In this document: positions 46,301 through 57,005 of the stretch, in pieces
How positions within the stretch are numbered: the first letter of the stretch is position 1
Layout of the letters: each line of letters opens with the position of its first letter
Assembly (NCBI RefSeq): GCF_008831285.2
Contig: NC_045148.1
Location: 20,701,002 to 20,765,001 of the forward strand
DNA from: Nymphaea colorata
Taxonomy: Eukaryota; Streptophyta; Magnoliopsida; Nymphaeales; Nymphaeaceae
DNA: 64,000 bases
Reading direction: 5' to 3'
Notes under the pieces: generated by a model
Seen by the model: only the letters and a program-made list of their open reading frames with translations
What the model was told of the DNA's origin: nothing
Databases searched by the model: none
Position numbers and translations under genes: made by a program

Positions 46301-49300
46301 CCACCAACTAACCTTACCTCAAATCTTTTTACTAGACGCTACAAAGCTTCAAATTAACTCCAAAACTCTTTCTTGAGTTAAAATGGTTCAGTCTTCTCAA
46401 TCCGGTCGCGGAGAAATTGTTAATTCTTCTCAAGACTTATGAAGTGAAGCATCCAATTCAGTCGTGGAGTTGTGAGAAATCAAATTCTGCAAGTAGAAAA
46501 TGACTGGAAAGAAAACGAGAAAGGAAAAAACTGAATGAGAGGTCGGTAGTCGCTTACTTGTAGGTTGCGTAACACTTCCAAGGTTTCACCAGAATCCCAA
46601 AGCCTACTACGCAGTCCAGGGTTGGAAGGGCTTTCTTCAACAACGATTTGCCTGCCCAGATCTCTAAGCTGGTCATGCATTTCAAACTCATCGTCGTTGT
46701 TAAGTTTAATTAGAGACTTGTGCAATAAAACTTTGATTCCAATGATTGGGAAGAAGTGGGAATCTTTCCACATGTGGATCGCGCTTTCTTTGCCCTTCCC
46801 AATAAAAAAGCACGCAATATCTAGAAATATTCGCCTCTCATTTACATCCAGTCCATCATAACTTATCTTTAACCTCAGGTGAACATCTTTCGATTGATCC
46901 TTTTTCAATCGCCTCAGCAGGTCCTCCCATTCTTTCGAGCCATTCTTGTCAAAGAAAAGAGACCCTAAAACTTCAAGCGTCAGGGGAAGTCCACCAGTAA
47001 CCCTTACAACCTTTCTGGATAAGTCCACATATTTCCCAATTGGTTTGGCAGTTCCAAAGGCGTGATAACTGAATAGATGAAGGGATTCCTTCGGATTCAA
47101 TTCTTCAAGTTGGTAGGTCTCATCTTCTTCCAATCCTTGCAAATTCAGTATGTGCTTATTTCTTGTCGTAATGATGATCCTGCTTCTCGGAGAAAACCAA
47201 TTCCGTTCACCAGCCAAAGCCTGAAGCTGGCTAATATCACTCACATCATCAAGGACAATAAGAAGAGTCTTGCTGTGTATTCTTCTTTTGATTAGGTTGA
47301 TCCCGTTACTCACACTATGTATGGGTGCAAATTTGTCATTCAGAACCTCAGAGATGAGTTGCTTCTGCAGTGCGACGAGCCCACCAAATTTTGTCGACAC
47401 TTCTTTGATATTTGAAAAGAAGCAGCTAGTTTGATACCTGGAAGAGATTCTGTTGTAGACGGCCTTTGCGAGGGTTGTCTTCCCGACTCCGCCCATCCCA
47501 TAGATGCCAACCATTCGAAGGCCAGGGGTTTCCACATCCAACAACTTCATCATACGTTTCACACGAGAATCAAGCCCAACAGGATATTTCGCTACATCCA
47601 ATGCCACCTTTTTCACTTTATCCAAAACATCCTTCACAATCAACAGAATGATTTTGCCTCCTTTCCTGCCAAAAGCAAAAACCAGATGCAGAAACTGTAA
47701 AACTCACTTGCAGTAAGAAAAGCAATCGCCAAGCAGAAAGCAAGAGCCGCGAGAAAGCCAAACAGTTGCCAAGCTAGAGATTGTTAACCCACAGAATGGG
47801 AGGCTTCAGCCCCTCTCCCACTGTGTGAAGCCGTTCAGTTTTTCACATCTTCACACTTTGAAATGGAATTGAATCTCTCAACGTCAATCTTTTGAGCCGC
47901 AAAATATACTTCACCATCTAAGTAGGCTCTCTGCCCACATTCTGGCGTTCAATTAGGTGCACTTTTCGCAAATCCAACGGCTTCAATCAAAGTGCTTGTT
48001 TTTGCAAAAATTGAAGCATATACAGTAGATTTCACATGTTCGAAGGCTGAGAATGACAAAGTAATTCTCTCACATAAATCACCTTCCGTAAGACAAATGT
48101 TTTGAAACAGACAGTTTTAACACAAAATATATTATATCTCTATGGTCAGATCAAATATACTTTTGATGTCATTAATTTCAGGCGTGTAAGTCTTGGACCA
48201 CATATCCTCAAATGTAAGGATTTAACATTAAAATATCAGTACAGGGTCTCATCAATATGATAGCACGGATCATGAATTGTAGGGCGACCTTTTAAGAACA
48301 CACATCGCAATTACCTGTTCAGTAGATAGCCACCAAAGAAACCTTTCGGATCTAACAATCTTCCTCATTTGATCAAAGACAACACAAGTTCAGGTAAATG
48401 TATGAGAAAATTTCGCAGATATACTGCAGTTAAATGCACGACAACTGATTCTTTTAGTTGTGAATGCGTTTTCGTGAAACTATTTTCATCGGTGTGAACA
48501 TAAATGCCTGAAAACACAAAACACATTATTCCGATGTGTTGAGCACTGATTTTTAGAATTTTAATCTTTAGCTGCAAACCGCATCCCTACGATTAGAATT
48601 TTGAATTGAAGAACTGATTTGAGAAATTTGTTCGTACAAAATTGTGATGCGGCTGTGAACCCAATCTGTTCTGAACTCACAGAGATTACACTCCACCAAA
48701 TATATTTTCAACTCCAAGAGAGAGATCAGGAGCTTTCTTTCTTTTTTTTTTTTTTTCAGATTCTCTCTCTCTTTCTTCATATATATGACATATATGTGTG
48801 TGTGTGGAGAGAGGAAGAAGGAGAGGAAGGAAGAGGAGAGAGAGACGACGAAATAAAAAATTATTAACAAAATTGAGTGACTAGTAGTCACTAAAAAAAA
48901 GTAAGCAAAAAAACAACGTAAATAAAGAAGCTACCCAACAAAGAAGAAATATGAGAGAAAAAAAGATGAAGAGAGAGCCAGAGCCAGAGCCAGAGAGAGA
49001 GAGAGAGAGAAAGGGGGGGAATAACGAGGAAGAGGCAAAGATTCTCGTTCTGCATTCTTGCTATTACGAACCAGAGACGCGGCAATTTTCGTATTATTTA
49101 AGTAAAATCTCAAAGAGAGCATTGTAATCTGTGTCGTGATCTATGCCACTGCAGATGCTTTACTCCATTCAGGGGATTTTCAACGTGAACCTTCTAGTGC
49201 GTGCTGGGTGTTTACGTTCGATCCTCCTGGCAGACCAGCACGTCACTATGAAAAAGAAAAGGTGATTTTTTTTAGTTCTTTATTTAGTCGTTACAGAAGG

Positions 49301-50245
49301 GGTTGTTTTCGTTTGTTTCCTCAATTTTTGTGTTCTGAAGGTGTTTTTGTCTTTTCAAACACCCATCGAACTATTTGGGCCCCAAACATTTAATAAGCTT
49401 CACAGACCTTCTGCTCTTCTCTACACTGTTCAGTTTCCAAGAAATGAAATTCGTACATATTAGGAACGATTATGAGTGCGTTGATTTCTATTATATGCTG
49501 CGCTCGCTTACCACAATGAGTGAAGTCATGCTTTTTATTAATTAATTTGTTCCCAACCAAAGTTTTTTTCTCAACCAAAGACATGAAAAGAAAGAGAGGG
49601 TGTGTATAATGGCTACCCATCAGCCTCGTTTTGCATATCGTATCCCTTGATCTCCCCAACTTCTCTCAGAGCATCCCTCCATCTCTCCACCGTCTTCTCA
49701 TCTAAGTCTTTGCTTTCTTCATGCTTCTTGAACGCGGTCTCGAAGGGGCCTTTCTGGTTCCTGACTTGCCGAGGCTCGACGCCGTAAAACACGGGAAGTA
49801 TCAAGCGCCTGCGCTCCACCATCTCCGCCACTTGCGTAAGGCAGAGCTTGGAATCCGCAAATCCCCTGGAGAAGATGGGCAAGAAGATCTCCGACACCTC
49901 GATTGCCCTGAGCGCTTTTGCCGCCGCCGCCGTCTTCTGACCCACCGCATCATCCAAACTCTTTTCCTGCTCCCCAAAAGAGGCACGCACATCTCTCTGC
50001 TCGAGGGCTGCGCAGAGACCTTCAGTGAAGCCATTAAGGAGGTCGCTTTCCCGAGTGAAGCTCAGGAAAACGTCGAACTCGAACTGATCATGAACACCAT
50101 CGTCCGGCCTCATGGATGGTACCCAAATCCGAGGAGCTTTGCACGTAACAGATTTATCACCTTCCAGGCACACATCTGGCTGTTCCTTTTGTGACAGTAT
50201 CGTTCCTGCTTTTCTATCTTTTGTTCCTTTTCTCCGTGGAATCAT
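43338..50245 (-). CDS. TNL-D: TIR-NB-ARC-LRR with altered TIR catalytic residue
   Basis: Exons 50245-49617, 47665-46558, 45488-45201, 45092-43818 and 43712-43338 give 1224 residues. The start is the first in-frame ATG; the frame is open further upstream without an ATG and an acceptor-like TTCGCAG lies there, so a 5' exon cannot be excluded. The TIR (about 54-195) is divergent: FLSFTRESDLLNGF replaces FRGEDTR, and the catalytic Glu position is Gln138 (CLTQV). The NB-ARC is intact: P-loop GMGGVGKTT, LLIVLDDVSD, IIITTRNKH, GGLPLTL and MHDQLRDLGRQIV. The LRR region has a 108-bp intron that is open in frame. The last exon gives the post-LRR domain (EAEFEYL...). Intron 1 is almost 2 kb. No hydrophobic anchor is seen in this model. 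Presumed receptor whose TIR may have lost NADase activity. Confidence 0.9.
48971..49010. repeat. (GAGCCA)n(GA)n microsatellite in TNL-D intron 1
   Basis: Three GAGCCA-like units followed by a GA run, within the first intron of TNL-D. Confidence 0.8.
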
Positions 50246-50894
50246 GTTGGGGAATCTCTTGAATGGTTCACTTGGGAGCACCAACGGATGGACTTGGAGA
50301 GCTCGAGCTGCGAACAGAAAGAACTGCCACTGCTGTTAATAACGGTGCGTAATCCTCAACTACGAAGCTGATCAGTTCACGTTGGCCGATGTTTTAGTGA
50401 AGCACTAATACAAGATCAAGATTACAGCATCGGTTAAACACAAATGAAACTAAGGCTAAGAGAACAAATGGTTGCGTTTTAGTTTTGAGACGAGTTGCTG
50501 TGCTAATGCTGTAAATATCAGTTCTTAAACCGAGTCAGCATGGCTGACGATTCAGTTCATGCTGAATCGGTCGTGAATCGGCCAAAACGAATTCAAAATT
50601 TTATTTCTGAGAAAAATAATCATGTAATTACAATAATTTTTCTGAGAAAAAAAGGTCTCCAGATTCCGTGGGCACCTAATACGAATGTTCCAACAAGAAA
50701 ACAGCCCATATCAGCCCCTTTCAATTATCGGCTGGCACGGACCTGATAAATGTCGTATTAGCCCGTATCGGGCTTCAATAACCGATACACTATAATTGAA
50801 ACTTCGGATATGGAACCTTCAAATAAGAAACACAAAAAAAAATGCAGTAAAAAAAAATTTAAACTAGCCAATTTATATGAAAAGAATAATCAAT

Positions 50895-52130
50895 TTAGAA
50901 GCCGATATTATTTGCTAATAGGAGGTTAAATTGTTTTATTAATGGTCGTTTGACTATCCTCTTAGTTATTTTGATATAAGATCCTCAGTATTTGAGTAAC
51001 ATAGATTTAAGAACAGCCTTTCACTCTTTTGATCCTAGGTCAATCCTTATGTTAATCTAAGAAGTAAGATGAGGATTTCATGTATAGATCCTCGGTTTGG
51101 ACATAAGTTCTTTAATTTTATGAACTATAGATTTTCGTATGGATCTTTTGCCATATCAGCAAATGCATATTATATTAAATATTTTAAAATCTGAAGTAAT
51201 AAAATGATCTCTTTACAATTCCAAGATTTCCCCTCGTTTGGTTTCATGGATTTTTCTTTGGAATTTAGCTGATCCAAAGTTCGACCTATATCATAACTAG
51301 GCCACAAAAGAAACCCGTTGCTAGGTCTTCAAATTGAAGTTTTTTCAACCTGCTTTAGTACTTTATTTGGTGCCCATGAACGAACTCAACTAGTTGTTTA
51401 GTTCACAGTAAATGAGCTCAACGAGTTGCTTGGTTCTATTTGGGCTGCATTAAAGGCGTGTTTGATGGGCCGGATAACTTATTTAATCCAAAGAAACATT
51501 TGCAAAGTCGTGACTGAGGCCAGATAATTTCTCCTTTGACCGTTCCTCCCCTGAAAAGGAATTACCTCTGTATTGTGATGATTTCTCAGGATTGCATGGG
51601 ATAGGAAACACATTCATTGCTGGCCTCCAACTGGCGCCATTGTACTTCCACAAGGCACTTGAAGGAGGCCAGCTTTCAACCCTAAATACATCTCTCGCGC
51701 CCTACATTTCACATGAGCAAAGAAATTTCCTTGCCTCGAAGATTCAAGTAATATGTAGCTAACCCAAAAAACCCATAATTTATTTATCAAAAAAAAGAAA
51801 AGAATTTCCGTAGACGATCAGCCAAAGATTTTGAGTTTCTATTTGCGAATGAGAAGAGCTAGTTTTCTTAGAAGTGCTAGCGACTTATGGATTTGCAGGA
51901 TATATTCTTAATCGCCCATGCTCCATCTCTGAAAGTTCCCATGTATAAGACCCCTTGGTAACTAATCCGCACTTCCCCATAAAAAGATGAACTTATGGAT
52001 TAGAGTGTTTACCTTGTGGAATTGAACACTAAACAGATCAAGCAGATACAGCAAGAAACTCAAGATTACCATTATACTTGAAGAAAGTAGGAGAGGACCA
52101 CCATCTTTAACCTGATTTTAGGAACACCCG
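50895..52130 (+). repeat. Tandem-array flank, copy upstream of TNL-D
   Basis: Counterpart of 38220-41010. The region 50285-50890 to its left is the TNL-D promoter side and shows no further gene. Confidence 0.75.
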
Positions 52131-52239
52131 ACTGTTGGAAGCACAATCTCAAGCACAGTTCGATCAACCAATTACATTTATTTTAAGAGGCTCAACTTTT
52201 CTAGTCCTTCAAATTCTAGAGAAAACAATGTCCTGCATG

Positions 52240-52289
52240 GTTTGGCCTTGGTCAGTTAGCCTTAGCTCTGCATCTACTTTCACATGGAT
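52240..52289 (-). pseudogene. Remnant of a fifth TNL: 3' end only
   Basis: 'ccttggtcagttagccttagctctgcatctactttcacatggat' parallels 43290-43323, just beyond the TNL-D stop ('ccttggcttttgctctgcatctagttacacatggat'). It follows the array flank in the same order as the TNL-D 3' end would. The match ends where an LTR-like TGTAAGACCC begins. It is short, so this is an inference from order as well as similarity. Confidence 0.5.
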
Positions 52290-53640
52290 TGTAAGACCCA
52301 CGATTTATTTTTCCCTTATCTTTTTGTTTTCCCTTTATCTTTTTGTAACCGTCACGTTTACCATAATGGGAGGTTATAACTGCAAAGGGGAAATGGAGTG
52401 GGGGAGAAAAGAAACTGAAAATAACACTCTATGGCAAGGGGGGAGGTTTTGTAGAGGGTTTATTTAACCCCATGTTTCAGAAAATGATCGTTTCTTTACT
52501 GCATTCATAGAGGAGAAGGCTCAACGATAAAGACTTTGAGAGAAAGAGGGAGAAGGTGAGGAAGAGATCCTCATTTGTGCTGGTGGCTGCTGGAAAGGAA
52601 CGAGAAGCAAAAAGGGGTTGCTGCTGGAAATCAATCTCGATTAACATGGGGAAACTCAGTCATGAATGTAGCATGAAGCCTGTGTACTTTTCTTTTAAGG
52701 ATTGATAGATATATATAGGTTGCATGATTTAAAGATGGAACTATGTGCGTACATGCCTAAATATGATACTGTGCTTGAATGATGGCCTGCGGAAAAAGGG
52801 AATACATTGTTCCCATTTATAGATCTCTCTTATTTCAAAGAAAAAGAAAATGAAGCATGCGAGGTATGGTGGGTGAAGTATGTTAGACTTCGTTAGGTTT
52901 TCAACCTCTCTGATGTTCTTATTATGTTGTTTCTCCCTGTTCTTTGTTTTTGTTGCTATCTCTATCAGTCAGAAACCGAGACTGTATCTGATTTTAGCAG
53001 AGCATGCATATATTAGATTAGGGCTGCAGTAGAACATTGCAACTAATACAAAAAAAAAAAACAAGAAAGGGAAACAACAGTCCAGAGCATTGTCGGCAGA
53101 TGGCAAGGCCTGCTCTGCTCGACTTCGGGTAAACCAAAATCAGCAAGCTTTAAATCAACGCCCAAATGAGAGAGGAATACAGTGAAAGACCAGGGAAAGA
53201 AAAGGGTAGGGAAGGAATTGCCTCAACTCAATCTATGAGCAGACCCATCGGTCTTCCTTGCTGCCGGTTCTTTCTCGTCGCAAGGAAGGGGAAGCAGAGA
53301 GACACACACCTGGTTTGGGGAGATCATCCCCCTCACGGTGGCAACAAGAGAGAGAGAAGAGAATGCCTCTAGCTCTGCCGACGAACAGAAAGAAAAAAAA
53401 GGGGAGTAGTAGAGGAGGCGGCGGCGATGGTGAGCGTCGGTCGCTCAGACGGGGCTCCTTCCGCTCGCCTTGCTGCACACAGAGGAAGGCCAGAGACGAA
53501 GTCGGGTCCCTCTCTGGTTCCGTCCTCCTTTGGGGCCCGTTTGATTGTCGGGTGAAATTTTACGTGGTAAATTTAACATGGTAAATTTTTTTGGAAAAAT
53601 TTACAGGATGAAATTTTTTCCTCTTCTAATCTGAGGCCCT

Positions 53641-53762
53641 GTTTGATGCACAGGAAGAATTTAACGTGGTAAATTTAACCATGTTTGATGCACAAGAAGA
53701 ATTTAACGTGGTAAATGTAACCTTGTTTGATGCACAATAAGAATTTAACATGGTAAATGTTT
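53641..53762. repeat. 42-bp tandem repeat, three copies
   Basis: Units beginning 'gtttgatgcaca' start at 53641, 53683 and 53725, each with 'gaatttaac(g/a)tggtaaat'. They lie inside the Harbinger-like element. Confidence 0.85.
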
Positions 53763-54127
53763 TTTTTTTGTCTTTTCCTCTCCAAATTTGACGTGGGAAT
53801 TAGGGAAGCAGGCCAGGTCTGATATAAACATTATTGGATTTGACATAATCAGATTTTGCTATATCAAATTCAAGTTCGGTAGAACAAGCTAAAACATAAT
53901 TTGACACTAAGAATAAGTTGCTGGATCTGGCTAACCAGATATGGACTTGGATTCAATCTTTTGACATCCATTCTTGGAACGCACCTGTAAGCAGCTGCTG
54001 GGTTGCAGCAGATCTTTGAGGGGCACTTAATTGAAAAACTGTCTAGACTTTTAATCCAACCACCTGAGCTACCATTATTCACTAGCAACAACATTTATGT
54101 GTCTTTCTGTAGTTGCAAGGAGGGAAA

Positions 54128-54499
54128 TCACTGAGTTATGATGGGATAGACAAACATCAAGTGAGCAGCATAGCTAATGCGGACAGCATCATTCAGTATT
54201 GAGCTATAGCAGATCCCAAGGTTAGAATCAAAGTTAGCCAAGACATCATCCTGAGTTAACTCCCCAAACAGAAGGAAACCGAAGAAGCTGGTTGCAACAT
54301 AAACTGTGGAACAGAGGGCCAGCGAGAACTGCATGTAATCAATTGAGAACGCACCTGTAAGCAGCCGATGGGTTGCAACATAAACTATGGAACAGAGGGC
54401 CAGCGAGAACTGCATGTAATCACTATGCATCGGTAATTTTGAAACATACTGAAGGGGGAGAAAAGAAGAACAGACACAAATTCTAAAACGATGAACCAA
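54128..54499 (-). pseudogene. Captured fragment of an AVT6/SLC38-type amino-acid transporter gene
   Basis: The translation carries FSLALCS.VYVATSFFGFLLF, then GELTQDDVLANFDSNLGI and YSSILNDAVRISYAAHLMFVYPII, which is the pattern of plant vacuolar/SLC38-like amino-acid transporters (AVT6 group) near their later membrane segments. Only a small central part of such a protein (usually 450-500 residues) is present. A 27-residue stretch is duplicated in tandem (81-bp repeats starting about 54291 and 54372). It lies within the Harbinger-like element and is not a functional transporter. Confidence 0.7.
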
Positions 54500-54750
54500 G
54501 GGATGCCAAAAAAAATAATTTATTGCAGATTTGACAAAACTGACTTCTCATAATCCTCAGAATCTTAGTGATAGACAAGCCAATTGCTGGAAAAATAAAC
54601 AGAAAAACAAAAGAAGGTAACTTTCATGAGGAGTCTCTTTTGTCCAGGTTCGATGGCTCATTAATTTAGGTTTTCAGTAAGCACCGGCCTCCCTTTCATT
54701 AATTTAGGGTTTTCTAATCCTCAGGTTCTTGGAATGCACCGCGAACTTCA

Positions 54751-55075
54751 TTGACGTCATGGGGATCCCTTTCCTCCTCCGACCTCCCTCGCAAGTACCG
54801 GCCTCTCTCCAAAGCCCTGATATTCCTCGACGCTGTCGCTTACTCCATCCCTGACCTTCATTCTGTTGTGCCGCTCAAGTCCACCAATTCCCCTTCTTCG
54901 TCTCCCATCTCCGATTCTGGCCTCCTCTTTCGCCGCAAGCTCCTTTACCTCGAGAGCCTATGGGTTAACTCCTCGGCGGCCATTGCGAAGAACCCCAATC
55001 TCCTGTCCGCGTCCATTGACAGCCTCAGCACCGTCGAGTCTTGATTCCCATGGCCTCACCTCCGAAAAGCCCTAA
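54751..55075 (+). pseudogene. Captured fragment of an mTERF-like gene
   Basis: The translation has FRRKLLYLESLWVNSSAAIAKNPNLLSASIDSLSTVES, and a shifted frame continues with SHGLTSEKP. This resembles the N-terminal part and first mTERF repeats of organellar transcription termination factors (organelle-targeted helical-repeat proteins). A frameshift near 55040 breaks it and the rest of the gene is missing. It lies within the Harbinger-like element, on the opposite strand to the transporter piece. Confidence 0.55.
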
Positions 55076-56769
55076 CCCGATGCCCGCGAGGGAGCTCGTC
55101 GACTGCGGAGGAAGACGTCGAGCAGGTGAAATTTCACCCGCTCACTTTATTGTAAACGGGGTGAAATTTCACCCCGTTTGATGGTTTTTGTGTCGGGCGA
55201 GTGAAATTTCACCCGCCCGTACGAATTTCAACCGCTCCATCAATTTTATCTGGGCAATCAAACGGGCCCTTGGAGAACGAAGAAGGCTCCATCGTCGAAC
55301 GAGAAGAAGAAGAAGGTGCTCTCGCGAGGAGAGAGAAAATCAGGCGTAGAAATGAAGGAAAACGAGGGTTTGGACAAATTTATATCAATGTTGAAAAATT
55401 ACAAAGCGGGTCCATCTTATTAGCTAGATTCTCGAAAAGACTGTTATAATTTTTATACATTCATCCCGCAACGTTTTTGCTGAGACCTTTTTCAGAAAGA
55501 GGCTCGAATAGGTATTTTCAATAAAAACCGAAGATTTATACGAAATTGCAAAATAGTACTTCCTAAGTTCTTAAATCTTCCCAATAGGGGTTTTCATGAA
55601 GTTGTTTGCAATTTCGGTGGAAAGCGCAATGTTATGCATTATTGCTATTGCTCTGTGCTACCTTTTGTGTTATTTAAATTTCAGGAAAAGGGTGTTGAAC
55701 TCTCTTGTTTTGAAATAGTAATTATTCTGTTAATTTTGGATGTGATATGTTTTGTACCGATACAAGTCTATTTGACTTTGTTCTGTTGCCATTAAATCAA
55801 AATGTGAAATGGCTTATTTTTGTGGTTTGGGAAACCGAGCCTAAGGGCGGTTTCTGTGAGAGGTACTAGACGATGTCTAGTGATGAGAAACTCTCACTTT
55901 TGAAATTCGAAGGCGAAACGTGGACTGTATCCAATGGTTTATGCGAGTGCGAGCTTTTTGTTTCTGCCCAGTGTTTGGTTTCGTCACGGGAGGTAGTGGT
56001 GCGTCTGACCTTACTATTGTCGCTCACTCCTCTGTCTGTACTGGAGGGCCCACAGGGTATTGGGCGGCACAAGGGCCCGGGGTACTGCTGCTGTGTTGGG
56101 AGAGAGACATCTCTTGGTCCCTCAAACCGGGTTCCTAGAGGGTTCATTCTGCTGCAGCGGCGATCTGGGATATCTCAAGAGGCTTCACTTCAGGTACCCT
56201 CGATCCGTTGGATCGCCTGGTGATGATATGTTCTGTTCTGCCCGTGAGTTGTGCCCACGGGGTTTTCTGTTGATCGGCACGATGACCATGACATTGTCAT
56301 AGAACCATGGTTGGAAGCCTATGAAATTTTGGAGGTTGTGAACACCTCGTTTTGTTCTGATAATGGGTCGTAACTTTTGTGTGTGTAAAGTTTTGGAAAA
56401 CTTATGGTTGTAGTACATAAGGCCTTTTTGGAATAGTTTTACGAAACTAAATAATATTTTGGGTCATGATCTATTCATGGCTGGATTTTCTCGTACTCAG
56501 AGGAATTATGACCCTTCTTTCTATCTCTACAGGTAGCCCTTGATAGATTTTGGCTCTTGGAGTGACGACCTCAGTCTTGTGATGGACGGACATTGGCATT
56601 CTGGACACTACGTCAGTTTTGGGCTTAGTGGTCATTTTAGTTGTTTGGGTCCAAGTGTTTTATTTTAATACAATGCATTTGTTTAAGTTTTGGTCATGAC
56701 TCAATGTTGCTTTCGCTATGATTTATATTAAAGAAAAAAAAAATTGGTGTAAAAAATTGGGTCGTCACA

Positions 56770-57005
56770 ACTTTGGTATCAGAGCAGAGTGTCTAGAGTT
56801 CATGTTCAATGTCAATGTCGATCACAAGCAGAAGAAGGTCATCCAAACCTGTTAAAGAAGGGTGTTTAGATTTCGTTGTGAATATTGAGTTTCATATTTT
56901 TGTGGTAGTTCTAACGAGTTGTTTTACGTATTTATGTTTTGTTTTCCTTCGTGCGGTGTAGTTAAATGGCACACACTAGAGGAGGGAGTGTTAGTGAAAG
57001 AAGGA
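56770..57005 (+). other. Start of Gypsy internal region: primer binding site and gag start
   Basis: A TTTGGTATCAGAGC primer binding site (initiator Met tRNA) directly follows the LTR at 56773-56786. An ATG at about 56967 opens a short Arg/Ser-rich frame (MAHTRGGSVSERR), plausible as the first codons of gag. The region is cut at 57005 by the inverted LTR. Confidence 0.6.

Larger units (their letters stand above)
53533..55269. mobile_element. PIF/Harbinger-like element carrying host gene fragments
   Basis: Perfect 15-bp terminal inverted repeats (GGGCCCGTTTGATTG ... CAATCAAACGGGCCC) flanked by TTG at 53530-53532 and TTG at 55270-55272. A 3-bp target duplication with GGGCC(C/T)GTTTG ends fits PIF/Harbinger elements, although TTG is not the classic TWA. 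No transposase is visible in its 1737 bp. Inside are repeated 'gtgaaatttcacc'/'aatttaacgtggtaaa' motifs near both ends, a piece of an amino-acid transporter gene and a piece of an mTERF-like gene. It sits inside the long LTR. Confidence 0.72.
52290..56769 (+). repeat. Long Gypsy-type 5' LTR (with an insertion)
   Basis: The right end is firm: ...TTGGGTCGTCACA is followed directly by a primer binding site, ACTTTGGTATCAGAGC. The left end is proposed at TGTAAGACCC, where homology to the TNL flank stops. The LTR would be about 2.7 kb without the 1.74-kb element at 53533-55269. Its right half (about 55320-56769) is repeated in inverted orientation at 57006-58450. Family: Gypsy, probably a large-LTR lineage. 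Confidence 0.6.

Noticed and set aside
53166-53530. Short frames with basic and Ser-rich translation left of the Harbinger-like element
   Set aside because: Purine-rich LTR leader sequence; both strands are open, and similar composition occurs in the other long LTR copies.
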